Assembly: GCA_036397455.1 (NCBI GenBank)
Contig: DASWIX010000076.1
Coordinates: 1-64,000 of the forward strand
Origin: JADFNB01 sp036397455
GTDB taxonomy: Bacteria; Gemmatimonadota; Gemmatimonadetes; Gemmatimonadales; GWC2-71-9
DNA length: 64,000 nt
Direction of reading: 5' to 3'
Part shown: positions 53,653-62,579 of the stretch, piece by piece
Numbering within the stretch: position 1 is the first letter of the stretch
Layout: each line of letters starts with the position of its first letter
The notes under the pieces: generated by a model
The model's database searches: none
What the model saw: the letters and a program-made list of their open reading frames with translations, nothing else
What the model was told of the DNA's origin: nothing
Position numbers and translations under genes: made by a program

Positions 53653-54983
53653 ACGACACCCGGCGGCGTCTCCCGGCGGTGACGTCCCTGCTTGCGGACG
53701 CCGAGCGCGCGGGACTCACCGCCAGCGCGCCGCGCGCGGTCGTCGTCGATGCCATACGACACACCCTGGCCGGTGCGCGCGCGCGCGGCGGCCAGGTCCC
53801 GGCGGAAGGCTGGCTCCGCGCCGTGGAGCGGCGGATCGCGGAGCGGGCGCGACGCTCCCTGGTGCCCGTCATCAACGCCACCGGCGTCGTCCTGCACACG
53901 AACCTCGGTCGCGCGCCGCTCGCCGCCTCCGCCATCGAGGCGATGCGCGCCGCCCAGGGATACAGCGCCCTCGAATTCGATCTCGACCAGGGGACCCGCG
54001 GATCGCGCCAACGCCACACCCAGGCGCTCCTCACCACCCTCACCGGCGCCGAAGATGCGGTCGTCGTCAGCAACGCGGCGGCGGCACTGCTGCTCGTCCT
54101 GCACGCGCTCGCGGACCGCGGCGAAACCATCGTCTCGCGGGGCGAACTCATCGAGATCGGCGGCGGGTTCCGGATACCCGATATCCTCGCCCGCAGCGGC
54201 AGCGTCCTGGTCGAGGTCGGCACGACCAACCGCACCCGGCGCGCGGACTACGAATTGGCCATCGGCGCCCGAACCCGCTGCGCCATGAAGGTCCACCAGT
54301 CCAATTTCCGTACGGCCGGATTCGTGAGCGATGTGTCGGTCACGGATCTCGTAACGTTGTTCGCGCCTCGCGGCCTCCCGGTCATTCACGACGTGGGGAG
54401 CGGGTTGCTGCTGGATCTCTCGGATTGTGGGCTCCATGGTGAGCCGCTGGTGGCGCACTCCGTCGAGGCGGGCGCGGTGACGGTCTTTTCGGGAGACAAG
54501 CTCCTCGGAGGCCCGCAAGCGGGGATCATAGCCGGGCCGGCCGCCCTGATCGACACGATTGCCACCAATCCGCTGATGCGCGCGTTGCGGCCCGACAAGG
54601 CAACCATCGCGGCGCTCGAGGCCACGCTCGAGCTGTACCTCGAACCCGCCGCGGCACGACGGGAGGTGCCGGTGCTTGCGATGTTGACGGCGCCCGCCGA
54701 CCACCTGCGACGCCGCGCCCGGCGCCTCGCCCGCCGGATCGAGGGCGCGTCGGTCCGCGCCGGGACCTCGTCGGTTGGCGGTGGTGCGTTTCCTGACGTG
54801 GCGCTGCCGACGTGGCTGGTCACCATTCCGGCGGCCTCGCCGGATGCCCGAGCGGCGGCGTTGCGACAACACGAACCGCCCATCGTGGTGCGAACCGACG
54901 CCGGGGCGATCCTGCTGGACGTCCGGACGATCGGAGACAGGGAGTTCGGCGTGATTGCCGACGCGATGGCACACGGTGTCTGA
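53649..54983 (+). CDS. selA: L-seryl-tRNA(Sec) selenium transferase
   Basis: A 444-aa PLP enzyme that turns Ser-tRNA(Sec) into selenocysteinyl-tRNA using selenophosphate. Seen: INATGVVLHTNLGRAPL, EFDLDQGTRGSRQRH, VVVSNAAAALLLVLHALA, REL/RGELIEIGGGFRIPDILARSG, KVHQSNFRTAGF, and the PLP-Lys motif SGDKLLGGPQAG (Lys284). The length is near the family's usual ~460. It implies that the organism makes selenocysteine. selB, selC and selD are not in this window. The start overlaps the lipoprotein stop by 4 nt. Confidence 0.95.
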   Translation: MNDTRRRLPAVTSLLADAERAGLTASAPRAVVVDAIRHTLAGARARGGQVPAEGWLRAVERRIAERARRSLVPVINATGVVLHTNLGRAPLAASAIEAMRAAQGYSALEFDLDQGTRGSRQRHTQALLTTLTGAEDAVVVSNAAAALLLVLHALADRGETIVSRGELIEIGGGFRIPDILARSGSVLVEVGTTNRTRRADYELAIGARTRCAMKVHQSNFRTAGFVSDVSVTDLVTLFAPRGLPVIHDVGSGLLLDLSDCGLHGEPLVAHSVEAGAVTVFSGDKLLGGPQAGIIAGPAALIDTIATNPLMRALRPDKATIAALEATLELYLEPAAARREVPVLAMLTAPADHLRRRARRLARRIEGASVRAGTSSVGGGAFPDVALPTWLVTIPAASPDARAAALRQHEPPIVVRTDAGAILLDVRTIGDREFGVIADAMAHGV

Positions 54984-54987
54984 ACCG

Positions 54988-55647
54988 ATGCGCGTGGCGG
55001 TGCTGGCGTCGGGATCGGGATCGAACCTCCAGGCCCTGCTCGATGCGTGCGTGCCGCCGGCCCGCGCGGCCGTGGTGCTGGTCGTCAGCAATCGCGCCGA
55101 CGCGGGCGCCGTCACCCGCGCCGTGGACGCAAGCGTGGCCACGCACCACCTCGTCAACCCGGACGACGATCGGGAATTGCTCGCTGCTCTGGATGCGGCC
55201 CGGGTCGATCTCGTGGTGCTCGCCGGGTATGTCAAGCTCGTGCCCCCGACGGTCGTCGAGGCATATTCCGGCCGCATGATCAACATCCACCCGGCACTCC
55301 TGCCCGCGTTCGGCGGCCACGGGATGTACGGCCTCGCGGTGCATCGCGCGGTGCTCGATTCCGGCGCGACCGTGACCGGACCGACCGTGCACCTCGTCAC
55401 CGCGGACTACGACCGGGGACCGATCCTGGCGCAATGGCCGGTCCCGGTGCATGCCGACGACACGCCGGAATCGCTACGGGACCGGGTCCTGAAGGTGGAA
55501 CATCGCCTGTTGCCGGCCGTGGTGCTCGCGGCCGCCGAGACCGGGCACCCGGTGCGATTACCTTCGCACGCTGCCGGCTTCGTGACCGGCGACGCCCCCG
55601 ACACGCTGGGCGCCCCGGCGCGTGTCACCCATCCACCCGATCACTGA
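54988..55647 (+). CDS. purN: phosphoribosylglycinamide formyltransferase
   Basis: A 219-aa PurN: 10-formyl-THF to GAR formyl transfer in purine synthesis. MRVAVLASGSGSNLQALLDA, VVSNRADAG, LAGYVKLVPP..VEAYSGRMINIHPALLPAFGGHGMYG (catalytic region with NIHP) and D in TADYDRGPIL are present. An earlier in-frame start would add 11 unrelated residues. It is 4 nt after selA and just upstream of purH. Confidence 0.95.
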   Translation: MRVAVLASGSGSNLQALLDACVPPARAAVVLVVSNRADAGAVTRAVDASVATHHLVNPDDDRELLAALDAARVDLVVLAGYVKLVPPTVVEAYSGRMINIHPALLPAFGGHGMYGLAVHRAVLDSGATVTGPTVHLVTADYDRGPILAQWPVPVHADDTPESLRDRVLKVEHRLLPAVVLAAAETGHPVRLPSHAAGFVTGDAPDTLGAPARVTHPPDH

Positions 55648-55657
55648 GGGGACCATC

Positions 55658-57187
55658 GTGCCACGCGCGCTACTATCGGTTTATGACAAAGTGGGCATCA
55701 TCGAGTTCGCCCAGGCGCTGCAGGCGCGCGGCTGGGAGATCATCTCGACCGGTGGCACCGGCCACCTGTTGCGGGATGCGGGCGTCACGGTCGACATGGT
55801 CGAGGATGTGACCGGGTTCCCGGAAATGCTCGACGGCCGGGTCAAGACGCTTCATCCGACCGTGCACGGGGGCATCCTCGCGCGGCGCGACGTGCCGGCG
55901 CACATGGCCGCCTTGGCGGAACACGGTATCGGCCCGATCGACCTCGTCGTCGTCAACCTCTATCCGTTTCGCGAAACGGCGGCGCGGCCGAACGTGGCGG
56001 ACGCGGAGGTGATCGAACAGATCGACATCGGCGGGCCCACCATGCTGCGATCCGCCGCGAAGAACCACGACAGCGTGCTGCCGGTCATCAGCCCACGGGA
56101 CTACGACCGGGTACTCGCGGCGCTCGACGCGGGCGGACCGGACGCCGCGCTGCGGCGCGAACTGGCCTCCAAGGTGTTTGCGCATACCTCCGCGTACGAC
56201 GCGGCCATTACCGCCTACCTCAACCTGGCCGCCGAGGAGTTCCCGGTCGAACTCGGGATGGCGATGCGGCGGACCGTGTCACTGCGTTACGGCGAGAATC
56301 CCGACCAACGCGCCGCGTTGTATGCGACCGATGAACTGCGGGGCGTGCGCGAACTCGCCCAACTGCACGGCAAGGAACTGTCGTTCAACAACCTGCTCGA
56401 CATCGACGGCGCAACGATGAGCCTGGAACCGTGGCCCGATCGACCGGCGTGCGCCATCATCAAACACACGACCCCCTGTGGTATCGCCCTCGGCACGACG
56501 ACGGTCGAGGCGTATCACAAGGCCCTCTCGACCGATCCCACCTCGGCCTACGGATCGGTCGTGGCGTTCAACACGATCGTCGATGCCGAAACGGCCGAGA
56601 CCATGCGGGACCTGTTCGTCGAAGTCGTCATTGCGCCGCGGTTTCACGACGACGCGGTCACCATCTTCCGGGAGAAGAAGAACCTGCGGGTTGTGGAGTT
56701 GCCGCTCAACCCCGGCCTGCCGGCGCTCGACTACAAACGCGTGCGGGGCGGGCTGCTGGTTCAGGACCGCTTTGCCTTCACGTGGAACGAAACCGATTGG
56801 AAGATCGGGACCAAGCGGGAACCCTCCGAACAGGAATGGCGCGATCTCCGGTTCGCGTGGGCCGCGGTGGCGGGCGTCAAATCCAACGCCATCCTCGTGG
56901 CCAAGGGCGAAGCCGCCATCGGGATCGGCGCGGGCCAGATGAGCCGGGTGGACGCGTCATTCCTGGCGGTCCACAAGGCGCGGACGGAAGGACACGATCT
57001 CAAGGGCGCCGTGCTCGCGTCGGATGCCTTCTTCCCGTTCGCCGACGGGGTGGTCGGCGCAGCCGAGGCGGGCGTGACCGCGATCATCCAGCCGGGCGGA
57101 TCGGTCCGGGATGACGAGGTCATCGAGGCCGCGGATCTTCACGGGGTCGCCATGGTACTCACCGGGCGGCGCCAATTCCGGCACTAA
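55658..57187 (+). CDS. purH: bifunctional AICAR transformylase / IMP cyclohydrolase
   Basis: A 509-aa PurH. The N-terminal MGS-like cyclohydrolase has ALLSVYDKVGIIEFAQAL, STGGTGHLLRDAG and GRVKTLHPTVHGGILARR. The transformylase half has LRYGENPDQRAALY, AIIKHTTPCGIALG, VKSNAILVAKGEAAIGIGAGQMSRVD and ASDAFFPFADGV. GTG start with GAGGGG upstream. The two last steps of IMP synthesis, in an operon with purN. Confidence 0.97.
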   Translation: MPRALLSVYDKVGIIEFAQALQARGWEIISTGGTGHLLRDAGVTVDMVEDVTGFPEMLDGRVKTLHPTVHGGILARRDVPAHMAALAEHGIGPIDLVVVNLYPFRETAARPNVADAEVIEQIDIGGPTMLRSAAKNHDSVLPVISPRDYDRVLAALDAGGPDAALRRELASKVFAHTSAYDAAITAYLNLAAEEFPVELGMAMRRTVSLRYGENPDQRAALYATDELRGVRELAQLHGKELSFNNLLDIDGATMSLEPWPDRPACAIIKHTTPCGIALGTTTVEAYHKALSTDPTSAYGSVVAFNTIVDAETAETMRDLFVEVVIAPRFHDDAVTIFREKKNLRVVELPLNPGLPALDYKRVRGGLLVQDRFAFTWNETDWKIGTKREPSEQEWRDLRFAWAAVAGVKSNAILVAKGEAAIGIGAGQMSRVDASFLAVHKARTEGHDLKGAVLASDAFFPFADGVVGAAEAGVTAIIQPGGSVRDDEVIEAADLHGVAMVLTGRRQFRH

Positions 57188-57273
57188 GCGTGTAGGTTTC
57201 GCGGCCTGAGTGGCTCGCCGCCGGCACAGGGCACGGCGGACCCGAGGCATGACGCCCGAACGATGAGGAGTCC

Positions 57274-59553
57274 ATGACGGCACCGGAACAGACCGCGGAG
57301 ATTCGACCGCCGTACGGGTTTGCGGCCATCGTGGGCACGGCCATCCTGGCCCTATACGTGATCACGATCGGTCCGACGACCCAGTTCTGGGACACCTCGG
57401 AGTACATCGCGGCGGCCAAGGTCCTCGGTATTCCCCATCCGCCGGGCAATCCGCTGTTCGTGTTGGTGGCGCATGTCTGGGGCATGGTGCCGGTCGTCGC
57501 ACATTACGCACTGCGCATCAACCTGTTCGCGGCCTTCACCAGCGCGGCCTCGGGGGCGCTGCTCTTTCTGGTCGCGGAACGGTTTCTCCGCCCCCTGCTC
57601 GCCGAGCACTGGCCGCGGCGGGCCGCCGCGGTGGCCGGGACGCTGGTGGGATCCACGGCGTACACGGTGTGGAACCAGTCGGTCGTGAACGAGAAGGTCT
57701 ATACGCTGAGCCTCCTCGCGATCGCGCTGGTCCTGTGGCTCATCGTCCGCTGGGGCGATCTCACGGAGGGCCCCCGACGCGATCGACTGTTGTTGCTGGT
57801 CGGATACCTCGTCGTCCTGGGCTCCACCAACCACATGATGAGCGTGCTGATCGCGCCCGCGGTCGCCGCCTACGTCCTGTTCACTGACTGGCGTCAGGTG
57901 CTGCGGCCCTGGGTCGTCATGCTCGCCGTGCTCGCAGGGCTGGCGGTATTCGGCAAGCTGAGCGCCATCGTGTCAGGCGACATCACGACGCGGGTGCTTA
58001 CGTTCTCGTTGATCGGCGGCGCGCTGGCCTTCGCGTTGTGGAGCGAGCCCAAGGCGTTCGCCCGACCCATGCTCTCCATGGCGGTCGCGGCCGTCCTGGT
58101 CGGGATCTCGCTCAACTATGCGTTCCTGCCCATTCGCGCGGCGGAGTATCCCGCCATCAACGAAGGCGAACCGACGACCTGGCCCGCCTTGCAAGACGTG
58201 CTCAACCGCGAGCAATACCAGAAACCGCCGGTCTCGCAGCGCATGGCCGACCTGCCGTCGCAGATCGGTAACTATCTCCAGTATTTCACCTGGCAGTACG
58301 CCCACGACTGGAGCGGGCCGACCCGCCGTGGTCTCGCCATGCTGTTCGGGCTGCTGGGGTTGAGCGGCGCGTTCGCCCAGTGGCGACGCGACCGGCGGGG
58401 GGCCATCGCGATGACCGCGGTGCTGGTCACCGTCACGGTGGTGCTGGTCTACTACCTGAATTTTCGATACGGCTACTCCTACAACGCCGGCGCGAATCTC
58501 GATCGAGAAGTGCGCGAACGGGACTACTTCTTCGTGGCGTCGTTTCAGCTCTGGGGCATCTGGGTGGGACTGGGGCTCGCGTCGTTGTACCAGGCGGCGC
58601 ACCAGGCACTGCGCCGGCGCGTCCCGTCACCGCAGGCATGGGTCGCCGCCTCGCCGATCCTCCTCCTGGCCTGCATCCCGCTGGCCGGCAATTGGCTGAC
58701 CGCCTCGCGGGCCGGCGAACGGCTCGCGCGGGATTTCGCCGTCGACCTGCTGCAGTCTGTCGAGCCGTACGCCATTCTGATCACCGCGGGCGACAACGAT
58801 CTGTTCCCACTCTGGTACGCACAGGAAGTGGAGGGGATTCGGCGGGACGTGCTCGTGTTCAATCAGTCACTCATGAACACCGATTGGCATCTGCGCCAGT
58901 TGCTGCGACGGCCGCAGGAACCGTTCGACCTCGAGCATGCCGCGTTGCCGTACCGCGACTTCGACGGCCCGATGCCCGAAGGCAAACCGCTCGACCTCAC
59001 CGTCGAGGGCGTCGACTCGCTACCGCTGTACTTCGATGTGCGGGACCGCAGCCTGTTCCGGGTCGGTGCGCTCGAAGCCGCCATTCAGCCGGGCCGGTAC
59101 AGTCGTGCCGATCTCATCACGCTCCAGCTCATTCAGCACAATCTCGGCAAGCGTCCGGTCTACTTCGCGCGAACCACCGGTCCCACCGGCGACCAATTGG
59201 GATTGGCACCGTACCTGCTGTCGCAGGGATTCGCGCGGCTCCTGATGCCCGCACTGATCGAAGGTGGACCGGGCCGCTACGCGATCGCCGGGTTCGGCTG
59301 GCTCGACCTGCCGCGCACGGAGACCTTGCTCTTCGACGTGTACCATCCGGAGAGTGCGGCGCGCGAGCGGCCGCGCGGATGGACCGATCAACCCTCCGAG
59401 AACATCCTGTCGATCTACTACATTACCTACGCGACCTACACGGGGTTGATCCAGCAGGTGGGGGACTCCGCGACGGCGGACCAGCAACGGCTGGCGGGAC
59501 TGGCCACCGACCTGTCCGCCCGGATGCTCGGCAGCCTCAGTTTCGGCCGGTAA
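57274..59553 (+). CDS. DUF2723-family multi-pass membrane protein (GT117/TMEM260-like)
   Basis: A 759-aa membrane protein with about a dozen TM helices in residues 15-480 and a soluble C-terminal part. The N-terminal motif TIGPTTQFWDTSEYIAAAKVLGIPHPPGNPLFVLVAHV is the DUF2723 signature, containing the catalytic-type Asp/Glu of GT-C glycosyltransferases. LVYYLNFRYGYSYN and REVRERDYFFVASF are also family motifs. It probably transfers sugars from a lipid carrier to exported proteins; related enzymes are protein O-mannosyltransferases. Its 3' end overlaps the convergent TonB receptor by 17 bp. Confidence 0.9.
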   Translation: MTAPEQTAEIRPPYGFAAIVGTAILALYVITIGPTTQFWDTSEYIAAAKVLGIPHPPGNPLFVLVAHVWGMVPVVAHYALRINLFAAFTSAASGALLFLVAERFLRPLLAEHWPRRAAAVAGTLVGSTAYTVWNQSVVNEKVYTLSLLAIALVLWLIVRWGDLTEGPRRDRLLLLVGYLVVLGSTNHMMSVLIAPAVAAYVLFTDWRQVLRPWVVMLAVLAGLAVFGKLSAIVSGDITTRVLTFSLIGGALAFALWSEPKAFARPMLSMAVAAVLVGISLNYAFLPIRAAEYPAINEGEPTTWPALQDVLNREQYQKPPVSQRMADLPSQIGNYLQYFTWQYAHDWSGPTRRGLAMLFGLLGLSGAFAQWRRDRRGAIAMTAVLVTVTVVLVYYLNFRYGYSYNAGANLDREVRERDYFFVASFQLWGIWVGLGLASLYQAAHQALRRRVPSPQAWVAASPILLLACIPLAGNWLTASRAGERLARDFAVDLLQSVEPYAILITAGDNDLFPLWYAQEVEGIRRDVLVFNQSLMNTDWHLRQLLRRPQEPFDLEHAALPYRDFDGPMPEGKPLDLTVEGVDSLPLYFDVRDRSLFRVGALEAAIQPGRYSRADLITLQLIQHNLGKRPVYFARTTGPTGDQLGLAPYLLSQGFARLLMPALIEGGPGRYAIAGFGWLDLPRTETLLFDVYHPESAARERPRGWTDQPSENILSIYYITYATYTGLIQQVGDSATADQQRLAGLATDLSARMLGSLSFGR

Positions 59554-61576
59554 CGGCCCCCAGTTCCGCCCCCACGAAGACCGTTCTCCCAGGCGCGGGT
59601 TCGTAATACCGCCCGAATCCGGCGTTCACCGCCACCGCATCGACGTAGTGTTGGTTGAAGGCGTTCTCGATCCCGCCGAACAGCGAGACGGACCACCGTG
59701 CCATGCGGGCGTCAGCCGATACCCGCGCGCCGGTGGTCCACCACGCATCGTTACGGGTCGTGTTGGCGTCGTCGACGAACAACCGCGATGAAGCGCGCGT
59801 TTCGAGGTCGAACGCGACGGGACCCCGCCCCACGCGCAGCGACCCCGAGAAGAAGCGGTGCGGCACGCCGGGAATGTCGTTGCCGTCGAAGACGCCGTCG
59901 GCCGTCTCGAAATCGCCGAACGTCACCCATGAGTGTGTGTAGGCGATCGACGCGCGCACGCCATCGATCGGCCCGGCGCCAAGCCCCAGTTCCAGGCCGC
60001 GGTGGCGCGAGGTCCCGGCGTTCCGGAAGAACCGCCGATCGGGCACGTTGGGCACCTCGAACGGGACCAGGGCACCCCGCACGTTGGCGAGAAAAGCCGC
60101 GGCGGAATACTCGACCCGGCCCACGCTGCCACGAAGACCCAGCTCGTACTGCGTGGCGTGCTGCGGCTCGAGCCGCGGGTTGAAGCCGCCAGCGCCATTG
60201 GGTCGGTTGGCGAGTTCCGTGGTCGTCGGCGTTTCGAACGCGCTGCCCACGTTCGCGTACGGCCGCAGGCCGGGATGCACCTCGATGACGGCCCCCACGG
60301 TACCGGACACCGCATCCATCGACCGCACGCCCGAATCATCCCCGTCGCTCAGCAACCGATCATCCACCGCGAACCGCACCACGTCGTACCGCGCGCCGGT
60401 CGTGACGAAGACGCGCGTGTGCGGCTGCGCCCGGAGTTGCACGAACGGCCCGATCTCGCGCACCGTTTCGTATTGGTCGACCGTACGGGCCGAACCGTCG
60501 GGACTCGTGTTGACGCGGTCGTCGCGCTGCATCTGCGCGTCCGCCCCCAGCGTGATCACCGGGTCGAGCGGCGCCGTCACCGGGAGGGTGACCTCGGTGC
60601 GGCTCCCGAAGGCCCAGCGGTGGAGGTCGATCGTCGCGAACGACAGGGGGTTGAACAGGTCGCGCCGGAGGAGAAACCCGGTGGTCCGCACGCGCCGTCC
60701 GGTCGGCGAGCGATGGTCGAGGGTGAGTCCCGCCTGGGTCTGCGAGAGGTCCTTTCGGGCGTTCACGGCTACGTTGCGCGGGTTGGCCTGGGTCCGGTCG
60801 GCGGCCAACTCGTCGGCGGTGAGGGCGCCCGGGTCCTCGGCGACCGGCGTATCCGCCAGGTGCAGCGCCGCGATCAACGTGGTGCGCGGGCCCAGCGGGT
60901 AGCGCACCGTGAGGTTCCCGCGCCACGTCTCCGAGCGGCTCAGGTCCCGGAATCCGGGCTGCACCACCCGCGATCCGCGAACGGTGAGCGTGCCGGCGCC
61001 CAACGCGGTTCCCGCGCCGGCATCCACCGCCAGCGTCCCGAACGTCCCGCCAACCACGCGGGCCTCGGGAGCGAATCCCCGCCCGGGCTCACGGGTCCAC
61101 AAACTGACCACCCCGCCGGCCGCGTTGCCGTACAGCGAAGACGAAGCGCCACGCAAGACCTCGACGCGATCGATGCGGCGCATGTCGACGTTGGTGAGTT
61201 GTCCCTGGCCATCGGGCAGCGTCTGCGGCACGCCGTCGAGCAGCACGTGCACGCCGCGAATCCCGAACGCCGAGCGGGCGCCGAACCCGCGGATCGCGAT
61301 GATTTCGTCGCGCGCGGCGTTATAGCGGTTTCTCGCCTGGACACCGGGCACCGTCGCAAGCGCCGCCGACAGGGACAGGCCCGGCCCGGCGCGGATCACG
61401 TCCGCGCCGCGCAGAATGGTCACCGCGAACGGGAGCGTGCTCACCTCGCCCGGACCCCGCGTGACCGTCACTTCGATCGGCCGAACCGGCACGGCGGAAT
61501 CCGGGCGGACCGGCTGCTGTGCCGCCAGCCGCGGCGCGCAGAGCAGCACTCCCAGACCGTACAGTCGTATACGCAT
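59537..61576 (-). CDS. TonB-dependent outer-membrane receptor
   Basis: A 679-aa receptor. Signal peptide MRIRLYGLGVLLCAPRLAAQQ. Plug domain (about 25-155): VTVTRGPGEVSTLPFAVTIL, IRGFGARSAFGIRGVHVLLDGVPQTLPDGQGQLTNVDMRRIDRVEVLRGASSSLYGNAAGGVVSLWT. The beta-barrel follows to a terminal aromatic-rich strand (GRTVFVGAELGAVTGRN). No TonB-box sequence was recognised by eye. Substrate unknown; siderophores, vitamin B12 or carbohydrates are possible. Confidence 0.93.
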   Translation of the reverse strand: MRIRLYGLGVLLCAPRLAAQQPVRPDSAVPVRPIEVTVTRGPGEVSTLPFAVTILRGADVIRAGPGLSLSAALATVPGVQARNRYNAARDEIIAIRGFGARSAFGIRGVHVLLDGVPQTLPDGQGQLTNVDMRRIDRVEVLRGASSSLYGNAAGGVVSLWTREPGRGFAPEARVVGGTFGTLAVDAGAGTALGAGTLTVRGSRVVQPGFRDLSRSETWRGNLTVRYPLGPRTTLIAALHLADTPVAEDPGALTADELAADRTQANPRNVAVNARKDLSQTQAGLTLDHRSPTGRRVRTTGFLLRRDLFNPLSFATIDLHRWAFGSRTEVTLPVTAPLDPVITLGADAQMQRDDRVNTSPDGSARTVDQYETVREIGPFVQLRAQPHTRVFVTTGARYDVVRFAVDDRLLSDGDDSGVRSMDAVSGTVGAVIEVHPGLRPYANVGSAFETPTTTELANRPNGAGGFNPRLEPQHATQYELGLRGSVGRVEYSAAAFLANVRGALVPFEVPNVPDRRFFRNAGTSRHRGLELGLGAGPIDGVRASIAYTHSWVTFGDFETADGVFDGNDIPGVPHRFFSGSLRVGRGPVAFDLETRASSRLFVDDANTTRNDAWWTTGARVSADARMARWSVSLFGGIENAFNQHYVDAVAVNAGFGRYYEPAPGRTVFVGAELGAVTGRN

Positions 61577-61619
61577 GTGTGAGGCTTCCTCGTTGCCGAT
61601 CCCCTACCCCGCACCCGGT

Positions 61620-61635
61620 CCCCGGTTCACCGGGG
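61620..61635. other. GC-rich hairpin in the 5' region of the TonB receptor
   Basis: On the minus strand CCCCGG-TGAA-CCGGGG forms a perfect 6-bp stem about 45-60 nt before the receptor ATG, followed by a G-rich tract. It could be part of a structured leader. I looked for the B12 box and the cobalamin and TPP riboswitch cores and did not see them. Confidence 0.4.
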
Positions 61636-61716
61636 GCTCCGTCGTGCGGACAGCTTGCTTGTTGTGAAGCGTTCGCGCCACCTTCCTGACGGATCCGACA
61701 GGGGCGGGTGCGACGG

Positions 61717-62169
61717 ATGATCGGGATACATCGCGCGTATCGCGTCTTGGGATTGCCCCCGGGCGCGTCGCCGGCCGAGGTCAAGATCGCCTACCGCGAT
61801 CTCGTGCAGGTCTGGCATCCCGACCGCTTCGCCCATGATGAGCGACTGCGCAGGAAAGCGGAGGAAAACGTCCGGCGCATCAACGAGGCGTATGAGGCGC
61901 TCCGGGCGTACGCGCCTCCGGCCCGCCGGAGCCTGGCGGATCGGGTGAGTGCTTCGTTTCACGCGGTGTTGGGCCTGGGCGACCTGCCTTCCACCGAGGC
62001 ACCGCACCAGTCGAGCTTGCGGCGCTGGAGCCGGCGGGTCCTGGGCCTGGGGCCGCACACGAGGACCGGCGAATTTCCCGAGCCGCCCGCGGCGACCTCA
62101 CCACGCACCAGTCTCGCGATTGCCGTCGCGATGCTCGGATTCTCCCTGATCCTGTGGCTGATCCTGTAG
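61717..62169 (+). CDS. J-domain (DnaJ-like) membrane protein
   Basis: A 150-aa protein. The J-domain spans about residues 6-62: AYRVLGLPPGASPAEVKIAYRDLVQVWHPDRF..DERLRRKAEENVRRINEAYEAL, with HPD intact. A linker of ~60 residues leads to a C-terminal TM helix (SLAIAVAMLGFSLILWLIL). It would present the J-domain to Hsp70 at the inner membrane. A GTG three codons upstream could also be used. It is divergent from the TonB receptor. Confidence 0.88.
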   Translation: MIGIHRAYRVLGLPPGASPAEVKIAYRDLVQVWHPDRFAHDERLRRKAEENVRRINEAYEALRAYAPPARRSLADRVSASFHAVLGLGDLPSTEAPHQSSLRRWSRRVLGLGPHTRTGEFPEPPAATSPRTSLAIAVAMLGFSLILWLIL

Positions 62170-62184
62170 CGGTCCGCCCGCTCC

Positions 62185-62420
62185 TCAGCCGTCGTGCTTG
62201 AGGACGACCGCCGGATCGACCCGGGTGGCGCGGCGTGCCGGCAAGTACGCAGCCAGCGTCGCGGTGAGAAGAAGCATCGCCGCCAGTGCCCCGTAGACAA
62301 CCGGATCGATCGGCTGGACTTCGTACAGGAATCGTATGAGGAACCGCGACAGCAGCGCGGCGGCACCCGTCCCGATCGCGACGCGCGAGCCGCGTAGCGA
62401 ATATCCGTGAAGGGCGACAT
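62185..62420 (-). pseudogene. C-terminal remnant of an FtsX/ADOP-type ABC permease
   Basis: About 70 codons read SRVAIGTGAAALLSRFLIRFLYEVQPIDPVVYGALAAMLLLTATLAAYLPARRATRVDPAVVLKHDG, the last TM segments and closing motif of a large ABC permease ('VQPIDP' and 'RRATRVDP..VL'). Upstream sequence is unrelated, so the rest of the gene is lost. A frame beginning at 62538 includes unrelated sequence. Confidence 0.8.
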
Positions 62421-62579
62421 CAAGGACTCCCGAGCAGAGGGTTCGGCAATTAGACGTTCGGCGACCCGCGATGGTTGGCACGCTCCCGAATCCAGCAATA
62501 TCCGTCAGCCGCCGTTCCCTTGTTGCGACCCCCGCCACGGGATACCCTTGAGCCCGACCATTCCAACCGGAGTAGGAGC

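Noticed and set aside
61577..61716. Possible riboswitch upstream of the TonB receptor
   Set aside because: A hairpin exists, but the cobalamin (B12 box) and TPP consensus cores were not found by eye. Reported only as a hairpin.
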